From the NCBI RefSeq assembly GCF_000219625.1, contig NC_018210.1, positions 310,001-374,000 on the forward strand: DNA of 64,000 nucleotides, given 5' to 3'. Both the position numbers and the translations under genes were made by a program. This document shows, piece after piece, positions 52,155 to 62,784 of this stretch. The notes beneath the pieces were generated by a model. It searched no databases, was not told the DNA's origin, and was given only the letters and a program-made list of their open reading frames with translations. The number at the start of each line of letters is the position of its first letter. The first letter of the stretch is position 1. Origin of the DNA: Zymoseptoria tritici IPO323. Its lineage: Eukaryota > Ascomycota > Dothideomycetes > Mycosphaerellales > Mycosphaerellaceae.

Positions 52155-53656
52155 TCAAATGATGTCAATGTCTTGCAGAGAGAACGAAAGCCGGCTGTAC
52201 GAGAACTGAGCAAATCCGACAATGCGAAAGCTTGATCGGTCCGAAACAGGCCGAAGAACCAGGTAGCCACCGATGGTCAACTCACACTCGTCGAGTCGAT
52301 TGATTAGATCGGAGTCGGAAGTCGTCGGCTTCGCGATGCGGTCGCCAGGCATCGGCGGTGAACCAGTTTCCAAACCGTCCTTCCATTCTTCGTCGCCCGA
52401 CAGGCGGTCCGTAAGCCATAGCCGGACATGGAGAACGCCACACTGCAGCGAACTGCTCTCTAATGAAGCTGAACACGGTCCACACCGTAAAGAGAGCTCA
52501 GCGTGTGACACGGACTCATCCTGCTGGCCAGTTCCTGGCAGATAGTGCAGGCGGGTGCCAGTGGTGGAGGTCCAATCTGGTATCCGGGACGGTAAGCTCG
52601 AGTTTCTTGAGAACGGAACACCGGCACGCTCTGGCCTCCTATCCGATTGTCATGCCGCTTGAATGGCCGCTATCGACATTGCTCTGTACGTGAAAATGAT
52701 GTCGCCGCGTCGAATGACTTCATGCATGAGTTGAGCATAGACTTGGGTGTATGACGCCTTGTAGTCGACCGCGAATTCACCGGTTGACTGAACCCAGCTG
52801 CTGTCGAAGAAAATCAAAGCATATCTGCGGTCTCGTGACTAACCGCAGTCCAAGAATGAATATGCGTCGAGGAGGTCCACCAGATGGCAAGGGCTGCCCA
52901 ACCTTGGGCCAAACAGTATCAGCGAAACAATCCCATCGATACCATCGATACCGTCGACGACGTCCGGAGGCGTAAATCGGCGCAAGTTCCAACACCAAAG
53001 TCCAAAGTCGATCGTGGGCGGCCAAATCATCGATTGGACACCACAAGTAACGCGTAATGCTTTTGCAGAACTATACTCCTGCACGACCCATCGCCTTCGA
53101 AAGAATATCCCCTGACCGAAACGCCATGTGATGTGGTAGTTTCAGTCCTCTTCGTGCATGACTCCCTCCAAGAACTTGCCATACGTTTAATCGTAGTGAA
53201 GTACAATACGTCCATCCGATCGATGGGTGTCTTCACCAAGCCAGGCAATGACTTCTCGCGCGTGCGAAGTCATTGCCTGGCTTGGTGGCGACTTGCGAAG
53301 ACTTCTCGTCATCATTGCTCTGGTCGATACAAATCGAATCCACCCAAAAAAGCACCCTTTCTTCACGCTTCCGGCGTAGTCGTCGAAGGGCATGCGAAAG
53401 ATTTCCGATAATCTGGTGGCGATGGTCGTGCAGAGTGGTGAAGTCGCGGGCGATGAGCACGCCTGGGAAAGCTCCATTGCAAGCATACGACAATCCCTCG
53501 TGGGGGATCTGCTGAGTCTGTTCCAGCGAGATAGTGGACAGCTTCCCTCGCAGTGGAGCCCAGCGAACTCGGGCAGGTTCCAGGTGAATGAAGCAAGCGT
53601 ATCTCCTTTCCAGTCAGAGGTCTGTAGAAGTTTGGCTGGTCTTCCAGCTCATCCAT
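52155..53656 (-). pseudogene. Decayed HET-domain gene with inverted-repeat scar
   Basis: The start is ATG 53656 (MDELEDQPNFYRPLTGKEIR). HET-domain homology continues LHLEPA in another frame after an apparent ~4-bp insertion near 53605. It proceeds through NLSHALRRLRRKREERVLFW and VDSICIDQSNDDEKSSQV. The segment that should encode the following helix is replaced by an inverted copy of the next bases. After this the frame must shift to give EVIAWLGEDTHRSD, which soon meets a stop. At 52155-52511 a frame contains GGYLVLRPVSDRSSFRIVGF, which resembles the closing block of HET proteins. The region between is unrecognisable. The N-terminal part is secure; assigning the distal piece to the same gene is inference. 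Confidence 0.68.
53234..53287. repeat. Perfect 22-bp inverted repeat inside the HET pseudogene
   Basis: Arms 53234-53255 and 53266-53287 are exact reverse complements with a 10-base GC-rich loop. The right arm (as + strand) reads, on the coding strand's homologue, as the EVIAWLG motif in inverted orientation. It could form a strong hairpin. Confidence 0.9.
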
Positions 53657-54504
53657 GCTTATTGATACGATCGGAATGCTGAGAGTGACCGGCCAGTACC
53701 GGCTGCTGGTGAGGTAAAGACCGATGAGCAAAGCAAGATGGCTGAGTGGAGATGCTGCCCTCCGTCCAGGTCCGCCTGTCGTTCCGCCATCGGAGAGGCC
53801 GCCGTCTGACATGCGTTGTCATGCAGGTCATGCACATTCGATTGACTGCTGAGCTACAAGGCCAAGCGTGGCGAGAAGGCGCAGAAGAAGCGAGTCGGCT
53901 ATCCGTGCGACCCCTTCCCGGGGTTCTTGGTCCTTTCAAACCACGGGCCAGGTCACTCGAGGCGCCCCGGCTTGGACGTGCGGGTCTGGACATACGAGGC
54001 ACGAGGTACCTAGGGATGATTGCACTACCGACTCATCAGCCAATTCACAACGAAAACGCGTCCAAAATCGTACAATACCACCAGGGCATCGTTTACATGT
54101 TCATTCCATCGTTCGAACGCTACCTGTACGTCGGGGGTATACACCACGTCCTCTAGCATCCAGTGTCCAATCCGATCACTCCCACTCTGGCTTTCCATGC
54201 CAGTAGCTTTGCATCTTAGGCAACACCTTTGTCGGCTCCTCCAATCTCAGACGCCAGCTTGCATTAAGCCTAGGTGCCTCTTTTGTGTGCTGTCCTGGCC
54301 TCCTTTCACGATCTCAGTTGCCGCATGGGCACAAGGTAGTCTTCATTTCCTGTTTGCCCATTCCCGCGAGCAAGCATAGAATAGCATTTTGCACTTTCGC
54401 AAACGACGTTCAAATCCTTTGCAGTGCCGTCCTTGCTACCCTTTTCGAGATTCAAGAGGCTCTTGCCAATTCGTTCCAACAGAATTTCGCCTCCTGTCCT
54501 CCTC
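53657..54504. other. Spacer between HET pseudogene and arrestin-like gene
   Basis: 848 bp with overlapping short frames only. It holds the 5' region of the HET pseudogene and 3' flank of the arrestin-like gene. Confidence 0.4.
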
Positions 54505-55796
54505 TCACTCAATCAACGGCTTCCTCTGATTCCCAATCATCGTCACCCCAAGCGCCCTCAACCCCGCCGGATCATTCGCCTTAACAATCGACGCTGCCGG
54601 CAACATGGGATTATCCGGAGAAATATGCGCCGCGTCCTTCGCCGCCTGCTCAATCGCCTCCATCTCCTCTTTACACCCCGCGTGATCAAACGGACACACC
54701 ACAATCGGCTGCCTCAGCAAGATATCCCTTGCGGAGGACAGCTTCGCCTTCACGGTGAGGTAGTACTCGATCTTGTACAGCGTGCCGGTGGTCGTGAAGC
54801 CGCTGACGTTGTACATGGGGAACTCCTTTCTCGCTCGCGGGAGCACGCCTTCGCTGTCGCGGAGTTCGCGGGCGGGGAAGACGAGGCCGAGGTTGGTGAA
54901 GTAGCCTGCTTCGGGCATTTTGACGCCGACGGATTGTTGGTGCTTTGCGAGGGTTTTGACTTTTCGCGTGGGCTCGTCGCCTTCGGGGTTGTAAATGATT
55001 TCTTCGTCGATGCCGACTGTGATTGATTGGATGAGCACTTTTTTGGCTTTGCTCATCCAGTCTGGGTTCGGAGAGAGTTTGATGTAGACTGAGACTGGGT
55101 CCAGAGGGCCGTAGCTCCATCGCGGAAGACTGATGCCCAGTGTCACCAGGTGATCCGTCACTCGTTCCGCGCTTTCGGGTCGATTGTACATGCCAAAGGT
55201 CGAAAGGGTGTCGTATCTCGATATCGGCACCGGGAATGCGTGTTTCCTTTGCTCCTGGTGTCCTTGCTGCACCGTCACCACAATCTCGTAGAAGGTCTCC
55301 GCCGTACGCTTGTCCAGTTGTAATGATGCGGGCGGTACTCTTCTTGCGACCTCTTCTCCTCCTCGTCCGTATGGTATGAATATGACGAATGGTAGGTCCA
55401 TTAGTAGGACTGACTCCGCCTCCTTTCCAGGTGAACATCGGAAAAGTAGCATTTCCTTCCCTACGATATCTGTAATCTCTTTTCGTGGGGACGATAGCTG
55501 TGATCGGAAGACGGATTCGGCGGCAGGGTTGATCGATTCGCGACGTTGGAGGGATACCGTGACGAGGGATATATGGACGGGAGCGGAGACTCCTGTGCCT
55601 GGACGGATCTCAACTCGTCCTTCTATTCGAGGCTGCGAAAAGTGTTGTTAGCATACCCGTCCAATCTTCGCAGACCCTCCATCTACCCATCCTTCGTCCT
55701 TCCTGGTTCATGACATACCAATGTCGCCGAAATCCCCGGGTATCCCACCAAGAAGTTGCTATTCGGCGGTCCCGAGACTCTCACGAAAGCTGCCAT
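54505..55796 (-). CDS. Arrestin-like (alpha-arrestin N-domain) protein
   Basis: Exons 55719-55796 and 54505-55632 with an 86-bp intron give 401 aa. The join recreates GYPGISATL-PRIEGRVEIRP, the opening beta-strands of fungal arrestin-like proteins. ATG 55796 is favoured, but an in-frame ATG at 55868 would add 24 residues. Further arrestin-fold segments are PAASLQLDKRTAETFYEIVV, the central TLGISLPRWSYGPLDPVSVY, SITVGIDEEIIYNPEGDEP and the C-terminal lobe FTTTGTLYKIEYYLTVKAKL. Alpha-arrestins link plasma-membrane transporters to Rsp5-type ubiquitin ligases through PPxY motifs. I see no PPxY here, so a Vps26/castor-like scaffold is also possible. Partner unknown. Confidence 0.78.
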
Positions 55797-56595
55797 GGCG
55801 GCCTCTTTCCGATCACTTCGCCTGGATGTGGCAATAGACTCCCGTGCATCACCACCATGTGTGGCCATGCCCTTGCGTACCCCGCCGGGACTCAGGAGGC
55901 GTGTTTGGGATTACCTCGTTTCCGTGGTATGGCCCGTAAAGATGGAGTGATTCAATGCTGGAAAGCTGCGACTTTGGATGTGGGCCTGGAGTCGCAACGA
56001 GAGTATTGGCCGTGTCGCTTGTCGTTGCGACAATAGCTGGTATTGAGGATAGTTATGGTATGATCTGCTGTATGTTGATCGTGTTGTCGAGCTCGTCGTC
56101 GCGCTGGCGCGGAGGCGTGGAGTCCAAGGTTCTAGTTGCGAGCTGTGTTTTGGCGGCGAGGCTAGAAGCTGAAGCTTGCTGCTGATGGGCTGAAGTGACG
56201 CTGTTGTGCAGCTTGGACGAGATTGTTGGTAAGGAGATTCCTTATGATGGGAGATGTATTGCAACTTGCGACCTGTCAACAAATGTCCAACAGTGGATGT
56301 ATGTCAAGCCTGACTCGCGAGTTTGAAGATGTGATTAAAACGTGCTATTGTCATTGTGATCGCTGTCTTGAAACAGCTCGTCCGGCATGTGTAGAACTAT
56401 GTCCCGCCGATTTGCCGTGGCCCAGGAATTGCTAGTTCTACCCGACCCCCCGCTGCAAGTCGTCAAACCTCACTTCCATTGCACTTCGTTCCAACAACGA
56501 CGTGCCTTGGCGACATATCATCTTGAGGTCCGTCAATGGATATACGGAAGGATAGGGCTCTGTAACTACCTCCTCCATCTCAGCGACCACCCACC
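55797..56595. other. Divergent intergenic region (arrestin-like and cyclophilin genes)
   Basis: About 800 bp between divergent starts. It may include the alternative first 24 codons of the arrestin-like gene. No other feature was recognised. Confidence 0.4.
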
Positions 56596-57087
56596 ATGTC
56601 CGTCACACTCAATACCACGCACGGCGATGTGAAGCTCGAACTCTTCTGCCAGGCGTGTCCGAAAACCACCTACAACTTCCTCGCCCTCTGTGCCAGCGGA
56701 GGCTACAATGACTCTCCCTTCCACCGACTCATCCCCAACTTCATGATTCAAGGCGGCTCTCCCAGTACAGGGACGACAAAAGAGAGCAATTCCGTCTACG
56801 GAGGCATGTTTGAAGATGAGATCAAGTCTTCGTTGAGACATCACGCGAGGGGAATCTTGAGCATGGCGAACAAGGGACCGGCGACGAATGGGAGTCAGTT
56901 CTTCATCACGTTGGCTGCGGCACCGCATTTGGATGGGAAGAACACGGCGTTTGGCAGGGTGTTGGAGGGTTGGGATGTGCTGGATAAGATGGAGGAGGTC
57001 AAGGTGGACAAGAAGAATCGGCCGCAGGAGGCGATCAAGATTCGGAGCGTGAGGATACATGCGAACCCGTTGGCGGATGAGAGATGA
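56596..57087 (+). CDS. cyp10: Cyclophilin-type peptidyl-prolyl isomerase, PPIL3 type
   Basis: Single exon, 163 aa, the full length of a single-domain cyclophilin. It starts MSVTLNTTHGDVKLELF, the PPIL3 hallmark, without signal or targeting extension. The active-site string FHRLIPNFMIQGG has the catalytic Arg, Phe and Gln. GILSMANKGPATNGSQFFIT and HLDGKNTAFGRVLEGWDVLD complete the binding pocket. PPIL3 proteins are nuclear or cytosolic and associated with spliceosomal complexes; the enzyme interconverts cis and trans prolyl bonds. The start context (CCACCATGTC) is good. Confidence 0.96.
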   Translation: MSVTLNTTHGDVKLELFCQACPKTTYNFLALCASGGYNDSPFHRLIPNFMIQGGSPSTGTTKESNSVYGGMFEDEIKSSLRHHARGILSMANKGPATNGSQFFITLAAAPHLDGKNTAFGRVLEGWDVLDKMEEVKVDKKNRPQEAIKIRSVRIHANPLADER

Positions 57088-57836
57088 GACGGAAGGGCAC
57101 GAGGAGGATGATTGAATATCTGAGGGAGCAACCAGATGGGTAGGCTTGCCGTGCTCGTGGGAGCGACGTGTGCCCGAGCATGGTGGCTGTCGGCAAAGTC
57201 GCGATGGGACTCACTCCTGTGAGAGTTTTGAGGCTATCTCACGCGCCATTGTGGAATATGGCACCCGTTGAGCCTCGCGGCAACTGGCCCTCCACGCTCC
57301 GAGTAAGTCACCACGGACATACCTGCTCCTTGTACAGGCAGCGAAAGCCTGCTCAGCGAGTAGACTCGCGTGTGTTACGTCGCCAGCACGATGCATTCAG
57401 CTCAATAGGAGGAGAAAGCTGGCGATTTGGCATGCGGCCTGGTGGTCAACGACAGCACAGAGTGAAGTAAACGCTCTTTTCTCATATGTTCAGGTGTCTT
57501 CAAATGTCTCCTTCTCCTTCTCACAAGACGTCTGCCTGTTCGGCGATTGATCGTGCTTGCCCGACGCGCTCGGTCACCGAAATTCTTCTTGCTCTCGTCC
57601 GTCCGACACCTCTTCACTTCGTTCGTCAAACTTCACTTCTACATCTCCCTTCCGACGACCTCCACCCTCTTCGCAACACCAACATCACCGCACCTCCATG
57701 CTCGACTGGTCCTGCATCGTCTCATCGCTGTAGCCACGCGAGCACCGCGATTTACAACCCCTGATTGAGGTGTGCCACGCGACGGCATCGATCTCAGCCG
57801 CCACGTTGCAACATCTACGGTCTACCACGCGTCACA
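57088..57836. other. Intergenic region upstream of zinc-knuckle gene
   Basis: 749 bp. The distal part (57480-57760) is pyrimidine-rich, consistent with a promoter and 5' leader. No gene was recognised. Confidence 0.4.
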
Positions 57837-60178
57837 ATGTCCGATCTCTGTCGTAAGGACCCTCCGTTTATTGCCCCATTAGGCATCTCACTCTCGCCGG
57901 ATCGTGCTGATGGTGTCTCAGACAACTGCGGCGACTGCCACTTGGGCTTTCACCCAGGGCGCTGCCCTCGAGCTCTGCAAGACTGTTTGATATGTAACAG
58001 CAAAGGGCACACCTACAACTTCTGCAAGTCCTCCGCAGGAGCTGCTATTCTTGACTCGCACTGACTGTCGTCCTTCAGGTCCGCTCGGTGTGAAGAACCT
58101 TGATAAGACCTACCAGGTACGTCCCACCAATTCGTCTGCCCCAGAGGCACACGTTCCATGACTTGCTAACGCGCTGCAGTACTGGATGCTTTGTATGACG
58201 ATCACCTCACGCGACCAGCCTTCTCTGCACAACTACTAACTAGGCCAGGCCACAACTGCGACCGTTGGCATCTCCCCGAGCCTTGTTACCAAGATCTTGT
58301 GAAATGCAGCCGCTGCCCTCACTTCGGACACCTTCCACTCTTCTGCCCGATCGATCCTCTCCCGCGAACGAAGCCATTGGGAGATCCAAAGCCCGATGCC
58401 GGAGACTCCCAAGACGGCATGCTCGAGCACGAAAACGCCGACGACGCGAGGCCATCTGAGCGAAGCGCTTCACCTCCTCAGACGCTGGTGGAGGACATCC
58501 GCAAGATCCATCCGGGTATTTGGTGGTCATACACAAGGAGAGAGAAGCGTGCTGACATCAAGTTAGATCTCGTTCGCAAGATCAGCACCCGAGCTGTTCT
58601 CAACTTCTGCAATGCGACCAGGCAGCAAAACTCGCAGGACGCCGTCCGCCAGCACACTCAGCCGTTCTCTTCGACCATCCTGCCGCCAATGCCTACACTC
58701 GAAGGAGAAACTTCAAGAAACTTCAAGTACAATACCATCGACGATGGGACCAGAGCGCCAGCTCAAGCCACAAATCAATACCACGCCAGGGAGGGCACGT
58801 CGGACATGCTCTTCGACGCTCCGTACGCTGCTGCATCGCCCCTATACCGACCAAACGCGTTCTACCCATCCAGAGGTCAGGTCCTTCAAGTCGCCGAAGC
58901 CTTACGTTTCCCCGTGAACACAATCGGAGCAGAGGTCGAGCGTGTTCCCGAGACATTACACGATGAAGCCGTCGGTATGACGAGCACACCGGAGGTCATG
59001 ACCATGAGAGGAGACAACAGCGCTCTCCCGGTGCCGGTGACCGTTCCGAGCACCAAGTCAAAGGGCAAAAAGGAGACGCGTCAACAAAAGCAGCGGGTGG
59101 GCTCGACTCGTTGTGAGCCTTGCAAGAAGACACACGTGAGTATTGTCGCGATCAAACACTGTACTTCTCACTGACAAAGAGCAGAAGAAGTGCGTTCATG
59201 GTGGAGAGGGCAATGGTACGGCGGCTGTAGCTGATAACGAGCCTCAGTCCTCTGCGCCGAGCAGGAAGAGACGCAAGACGGCCGACTCTGTTGCCGCTGA
59301 CCATACCGATCCGCTCCACGCTGCCACAGCCTCGCTGACTCCATTCGCTCGGCCGGCGCTCTCGAACCCCATGGAACAGACGGCAAACTTCCACCACCAT
59401 GGAGTTCCCTCGTACGATCGGACTCACACCTTCCAGAACGAAACTCCTACCACATCAAGAATGCCACTCTACGCAGCCGGCTACCAGACCGTGGGCCGCG
59501 ACAAGTCGCAGGGATCCATCGCGCCCTATGAGAGCAACAACCGGGATGAAGCTCAGTGGCGTCGTCACGCCGGTATGCATGCGCTCCCTCCACCTGTCAG
59601 CGGCTCAGGAGGTAGCTCTCTTGCGGACTGGCGGCCCTTGTACCTGGACAACGGCGCTCATGGCCGTGGGCGAGATGCGTACGGCATCCAGGATGCCCAC
59701 CCCACACTCGATGCAGGCGACTATGCCCACAACTTCGTTGCTCAGCCAGACAATGATCGCATCAATGCTGGAGCCATGCAGAGCGACTCCATGGAGGCGG
59801 CCTATCATGCCCCACAACATCTGCACGACCAGCAAGTCTTCTCCCAGAGCGACGCAGGCCATCAAGACAGCGACGTATACACCTTCGACTCCGACAACCG
59901 TGTCTCCGGCACTCAAGAGCAAGCCATTGCTGCGATCAACGGCAACGATGACGAAAGCAATTACAGCCACAACCACACGCATCAGGAGAGCGGCGATGCA
60001 GCACCAAGGACCCTCCCGACTCTCGTCGATCAGGCCCCTGACACAATCAAGGTCAATGGTCCAAAGAAGAAGGCCAAGCGTACGGGGCATGGTGAGTCGT
60101 CTTGTGTATGAAGTGATGCCAAAGAACAAGAGCTAATTCACCATTCTAGAAGCCTCGAAAATCGCGAACGCGTCTTGA
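57837..60178 (+). CDS. Zinc-knuckle (CCHC) protein of unknown function, several exons
   Basis: The ATG at 57837 starts MSDLCRKDPPF. The first exon carries two adjacent knuckles: CGDCHLGFHPGRC (CX2CX4HX3C, one residue short of canonical) and CLICNSKGHTYNFC (canonical CX2CX4HX4C). A third, CSRCPHFGHLPLFC, lies at about 58300. Later exons are supported by splice signals: 59135/59185 (GTGAGT...GCAG), joining RCEPCKKTH to KKCVHG, and 60091/60150, giving the C-terminus KRTGHEASKIANAS and TGA 60178. The joins between 58030 and 58200 are unresolved, because strong sites there (58058-58075, CAG-GTACGT near 58120, GCTAAC...GCAG near 58177) do not give a single clean frame. The long C-terminal half is Gln/His/Asp-rich with a KRRK nuclear signal. 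Probably a nucleic-acid-binding nuclear protein. Confidence 0.65.
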
Positions 60179-60870
60179 AACAAGGCGAGTTGAGCTAGCG
60201 AAGGTCAAGGACGGAGAGACGCGAAGGCATGCGAAGTGGCTTTGCTTTTGTTGCGGAACGCGAGCGGTGGGATGGCGTTTCGAAAAGTTCTGCTGCATCG
60301 TCTCGTGCGAGATGGGAATGACCATGCAAAGCGAGCCGGCGAGAAGCGTCGCGGATGGCTTTTACTTTGCGAGTTTGCTTTCAAGTTTCCTTCTCCGAGC
60401 GCAGCGCTTGACTAATCTGCCATGCGAGAAGCGAGGCAGCAATGAGATACGTGTGTTTTGAAAAGTTTTGCTTGAGTGTTTCTTTGCTAGCCGTATACCA
60501 CTCCACTCATCGCAAGACTGACGTTCATGACATTCCCGAATAACAGTCCAGTGTCCCAACGATCGGGCATCTATAATCGTTCCAAGATCTTGGTTCGGCA
60601 GTCGTGTGGCTGGGTTGGATCGTGGAGCTTAAATTTGATGCCCCACAGTGAATGAGCAGGGATTCCACCTGTGGACTTCCATCATCTCATATCTGGTCTT
60701 ACATATATCTCCGCCAAGACACACCTCCTTGCTTCATCAACTCCAAATCCCGTGCGGCGTCTTGGAATGAAGATCTGAACCCAGCAGATCCAAAAGAAGA
60801 GATCCATCCCCGACAACCTGGTTCATCCATCTTCGCATGAACGACTTCGGTCCCAGCTCCACCAACAAAC
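60179..60870. other. Intergenic region upstream of GH125 gene
   Basis: 692 bp. No gene, RNA or repeat was recognised. Confidence 0.4.
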
Positions 60871-62517
60871 ATGCGGACTCTCTCCGGCGGACTGGCGCTG
60901 GCGCTGACCACCCTCTGCATCAGCCACACACACGCCGTATCACCATCAGAATACCGCGATGCCTGCCCGGACTATCTACACTACTCCCGCGTCAAGCATG
61001 GCCCACTCAGCAATGGCCCCATGAGACTTCCCTACCAACGTCCGGCGAAACCATGCCGGACCTTTACATCCTCCCTTGTGGAGAAGATCATCAACGACAT
61101 GAACACCAGTCTCGTCGATCGAGATCTCGCACGGCTATTCGAGAATGCCTTTCCCAACACTCTCGACACGACGGTGAGATGGCATGTTGACTCGACGCAG
61201 AAAGGGCATCCCGAGAATGCGTTCCAACAGATGCTGGACTTTGGAGACCCGGACGCCTGGGAGGGACCGCAGAGTTTCATCGTGACGGGCGATATCAATG
61301 CGGAGTGGTTGCGGGATTCGACCAACCAGTTGGCGCAGTATCAGCGGCTTGCGAAGAGTGACAAGGATATTGAGATGCTGATTCTCGGGGCGATCAACAC
61401 GCAAGCGGAATATGTCATCGCCTCACCCTACTGCAACGCCTTCCAACCACCACCTCCCAGCGGCCTCCAACCCAGCAACAACGGCCAAAACGACAACGTT
61501 CACCCCGTCTACGAACCCAGCCAAGTCTTCGAATGCAAATACGAACTCGACTCTCTCGCCCACTTCCTCTCCCTCTCCAACCAATTCTACGCCTCCACTG
61601 GTTCCACCGCCTTCCTCACTCCCCGCTGGTACACCGCACTCTCCTCCCTCCTCAAAGTCCTCGACCAACAATCCCGCCCCACCTTCACCGAATCCACCGG
61701 CTCCTTCGAACCCCAAACCTACCGCTTCCAACGCTGGACCGACGCCGGCACCGAAACCCTCCCCCTCTCCGGCAACGGCAACCCCCTCAACTGGTCCACC
61801 GGTCTCATCCGCTCCGCTTTCCGCCCCTCCGACGACGCCACCATCTTCGGCTTCTTCATCCCCGCCAACGCCATGATGTCTGTCGAACTCAAACGCGCCG
61901 CAGCCATGCTCACCGCCGCGGGCAAACCACACATCGGCCAAACGCTCAAGAACCGCGGCGAGATCATCGAAAAAGGCGTCTGGGAACACGGCGTGGTACA
62001 CCACAAAACTCACGGCCCGGTCTTCGCTTTCGAAGTCGACGGATACGGCTCCGCTTTACTCATGGACGACGCGAACCTCCCTTCCCTCCTCGCCCTTCCT
62101 CTTCTCGGCTTCTTGAAGCGGGAAGAGCGAACCTACCAAAACACCCGCAAAATGATCCTCAGCAAAGCAGGAAACCCTTACTACCTCACCGGCTCCGTCT
62201 TCAGCGGTATCGGCGGTCCACACGTGGGACTAAGGAATGCGTGGCCGATGAGTTTGTTGGTGCAAGCGATGACGAGCGACGATGATGAGGAGATTAGAGG
62301 GTGTTTGGAGGCGGTGAAGAAGGTCAGTCCGTTGGGATTGGTGCATGAGAGCGTGAATGTGGAGGTGAAGAAGGATTTTACGAGGAGTTGGTTTGCGTGG
62401 GCGAATAGCGTGTTTGCGCAGACGATTTTGGATTTGGCGGAGAGGAAGCCGCATTTGTTGTTCAAGGAGGGGAGGGGGAAGTATGTTGTTGGGGAGGAGG
62501 GTGGGAAGGAAGCTTGA
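60871..62517 (+). CDS. Secreted GH125 exo-alpha-1,6-mannosidase
   Basis: Single exon, 548 aa. The signal peptide is MRTLSGGLALALTTLCISHT with cleavage likely after AHAV-type residues near 22. The glycoside hydrolase family 125 hallmarks are present: FIVTGDINAEWLRDSTNQLA (acid/base Asp region), PVYEPSQVFECKYELDSLAH, STGLIRSAFRPSDDATIFGF, FAFEVDGYGSALLMDDANLP, YLTGSVFSGIGGPHVGLRNA, WPMSLLVQAM and the closing HESVNVEVKKDFTRSWFAWA. The length matches fungal members. GH125 enzymes remove terminal alpha-1,6-linked mannose by inversion; in fungi they trim N-glycans or wall mannan outside the cell. No GPI signal or carbohydrate module is seen. Confidence 0.95.
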   Translation: MRTLSGGLALALTTLCISHTHAVSPSEYRDACPDYLHYSRVKHGPLSNGPMRLPYQRPAKPCRTFTSSLVEKIINDMNTSLVDRDLARLFENAFPNTLDTTVRWHVDSTQKGHPENAFQQMLDFGDPDAWEGPQSFIVTGDINAEWLRDSTNQLAQYQRLAKSDKDIEMLILGAINTQAEYVIASPYCNAFQPPPPSGLQPSNNGQNDNVHPVYEPSQVFECKYELDSLAHFLSLSNQFYASTGSTAFLTPRWYTALSSLLKVLDQQSRPTFTESTGSFEPQTYRFQRWTDAGTETLPLSGNGNPLNWSTGLIRSAFRPSDDATIFGFFIPANAMMSVELKRAAAMLTAAGKPHIGQTLKNRGEIIEKGVWEHGVVHHKTHGPVFAFEVDGYGSALLMDDANLPSLLALPLLGFLKREERTYQNTRKMILSKAGNPYYLTGSVFSGIGGPHVGLRNAWPMSLLVQAMTSDDDEEIRGCLEAVKKVSPLGLVHESVNVEVKKDFTRSWFAWANSVFAQTILDLAERKPHLLFKEGRGKYVVGEEGGKEA

Positions 62518-62784
62518 GGTTGCTGGTCGAATGTCGCTGGACGGCTGGAGTTTGTTATTGAGCGGGCATTGTAGGCGTTAGACCATAGCTCTGGTAGCAT
62601 CTTCCAATATACCCCAACATCATACCTATCGTCTCGACTCGCTTGCACAAGAGTTATGCATTACACAAGCCCCGCTAGCGAAGAATTATGTCATCCCCTC
62701 CAAATTTTTATGCAAACCGTCTCGAGAACTTCAGCTTTCCCGCACCAGACCTCGCTCTTGTCCACCACACCAACACACCACAAA

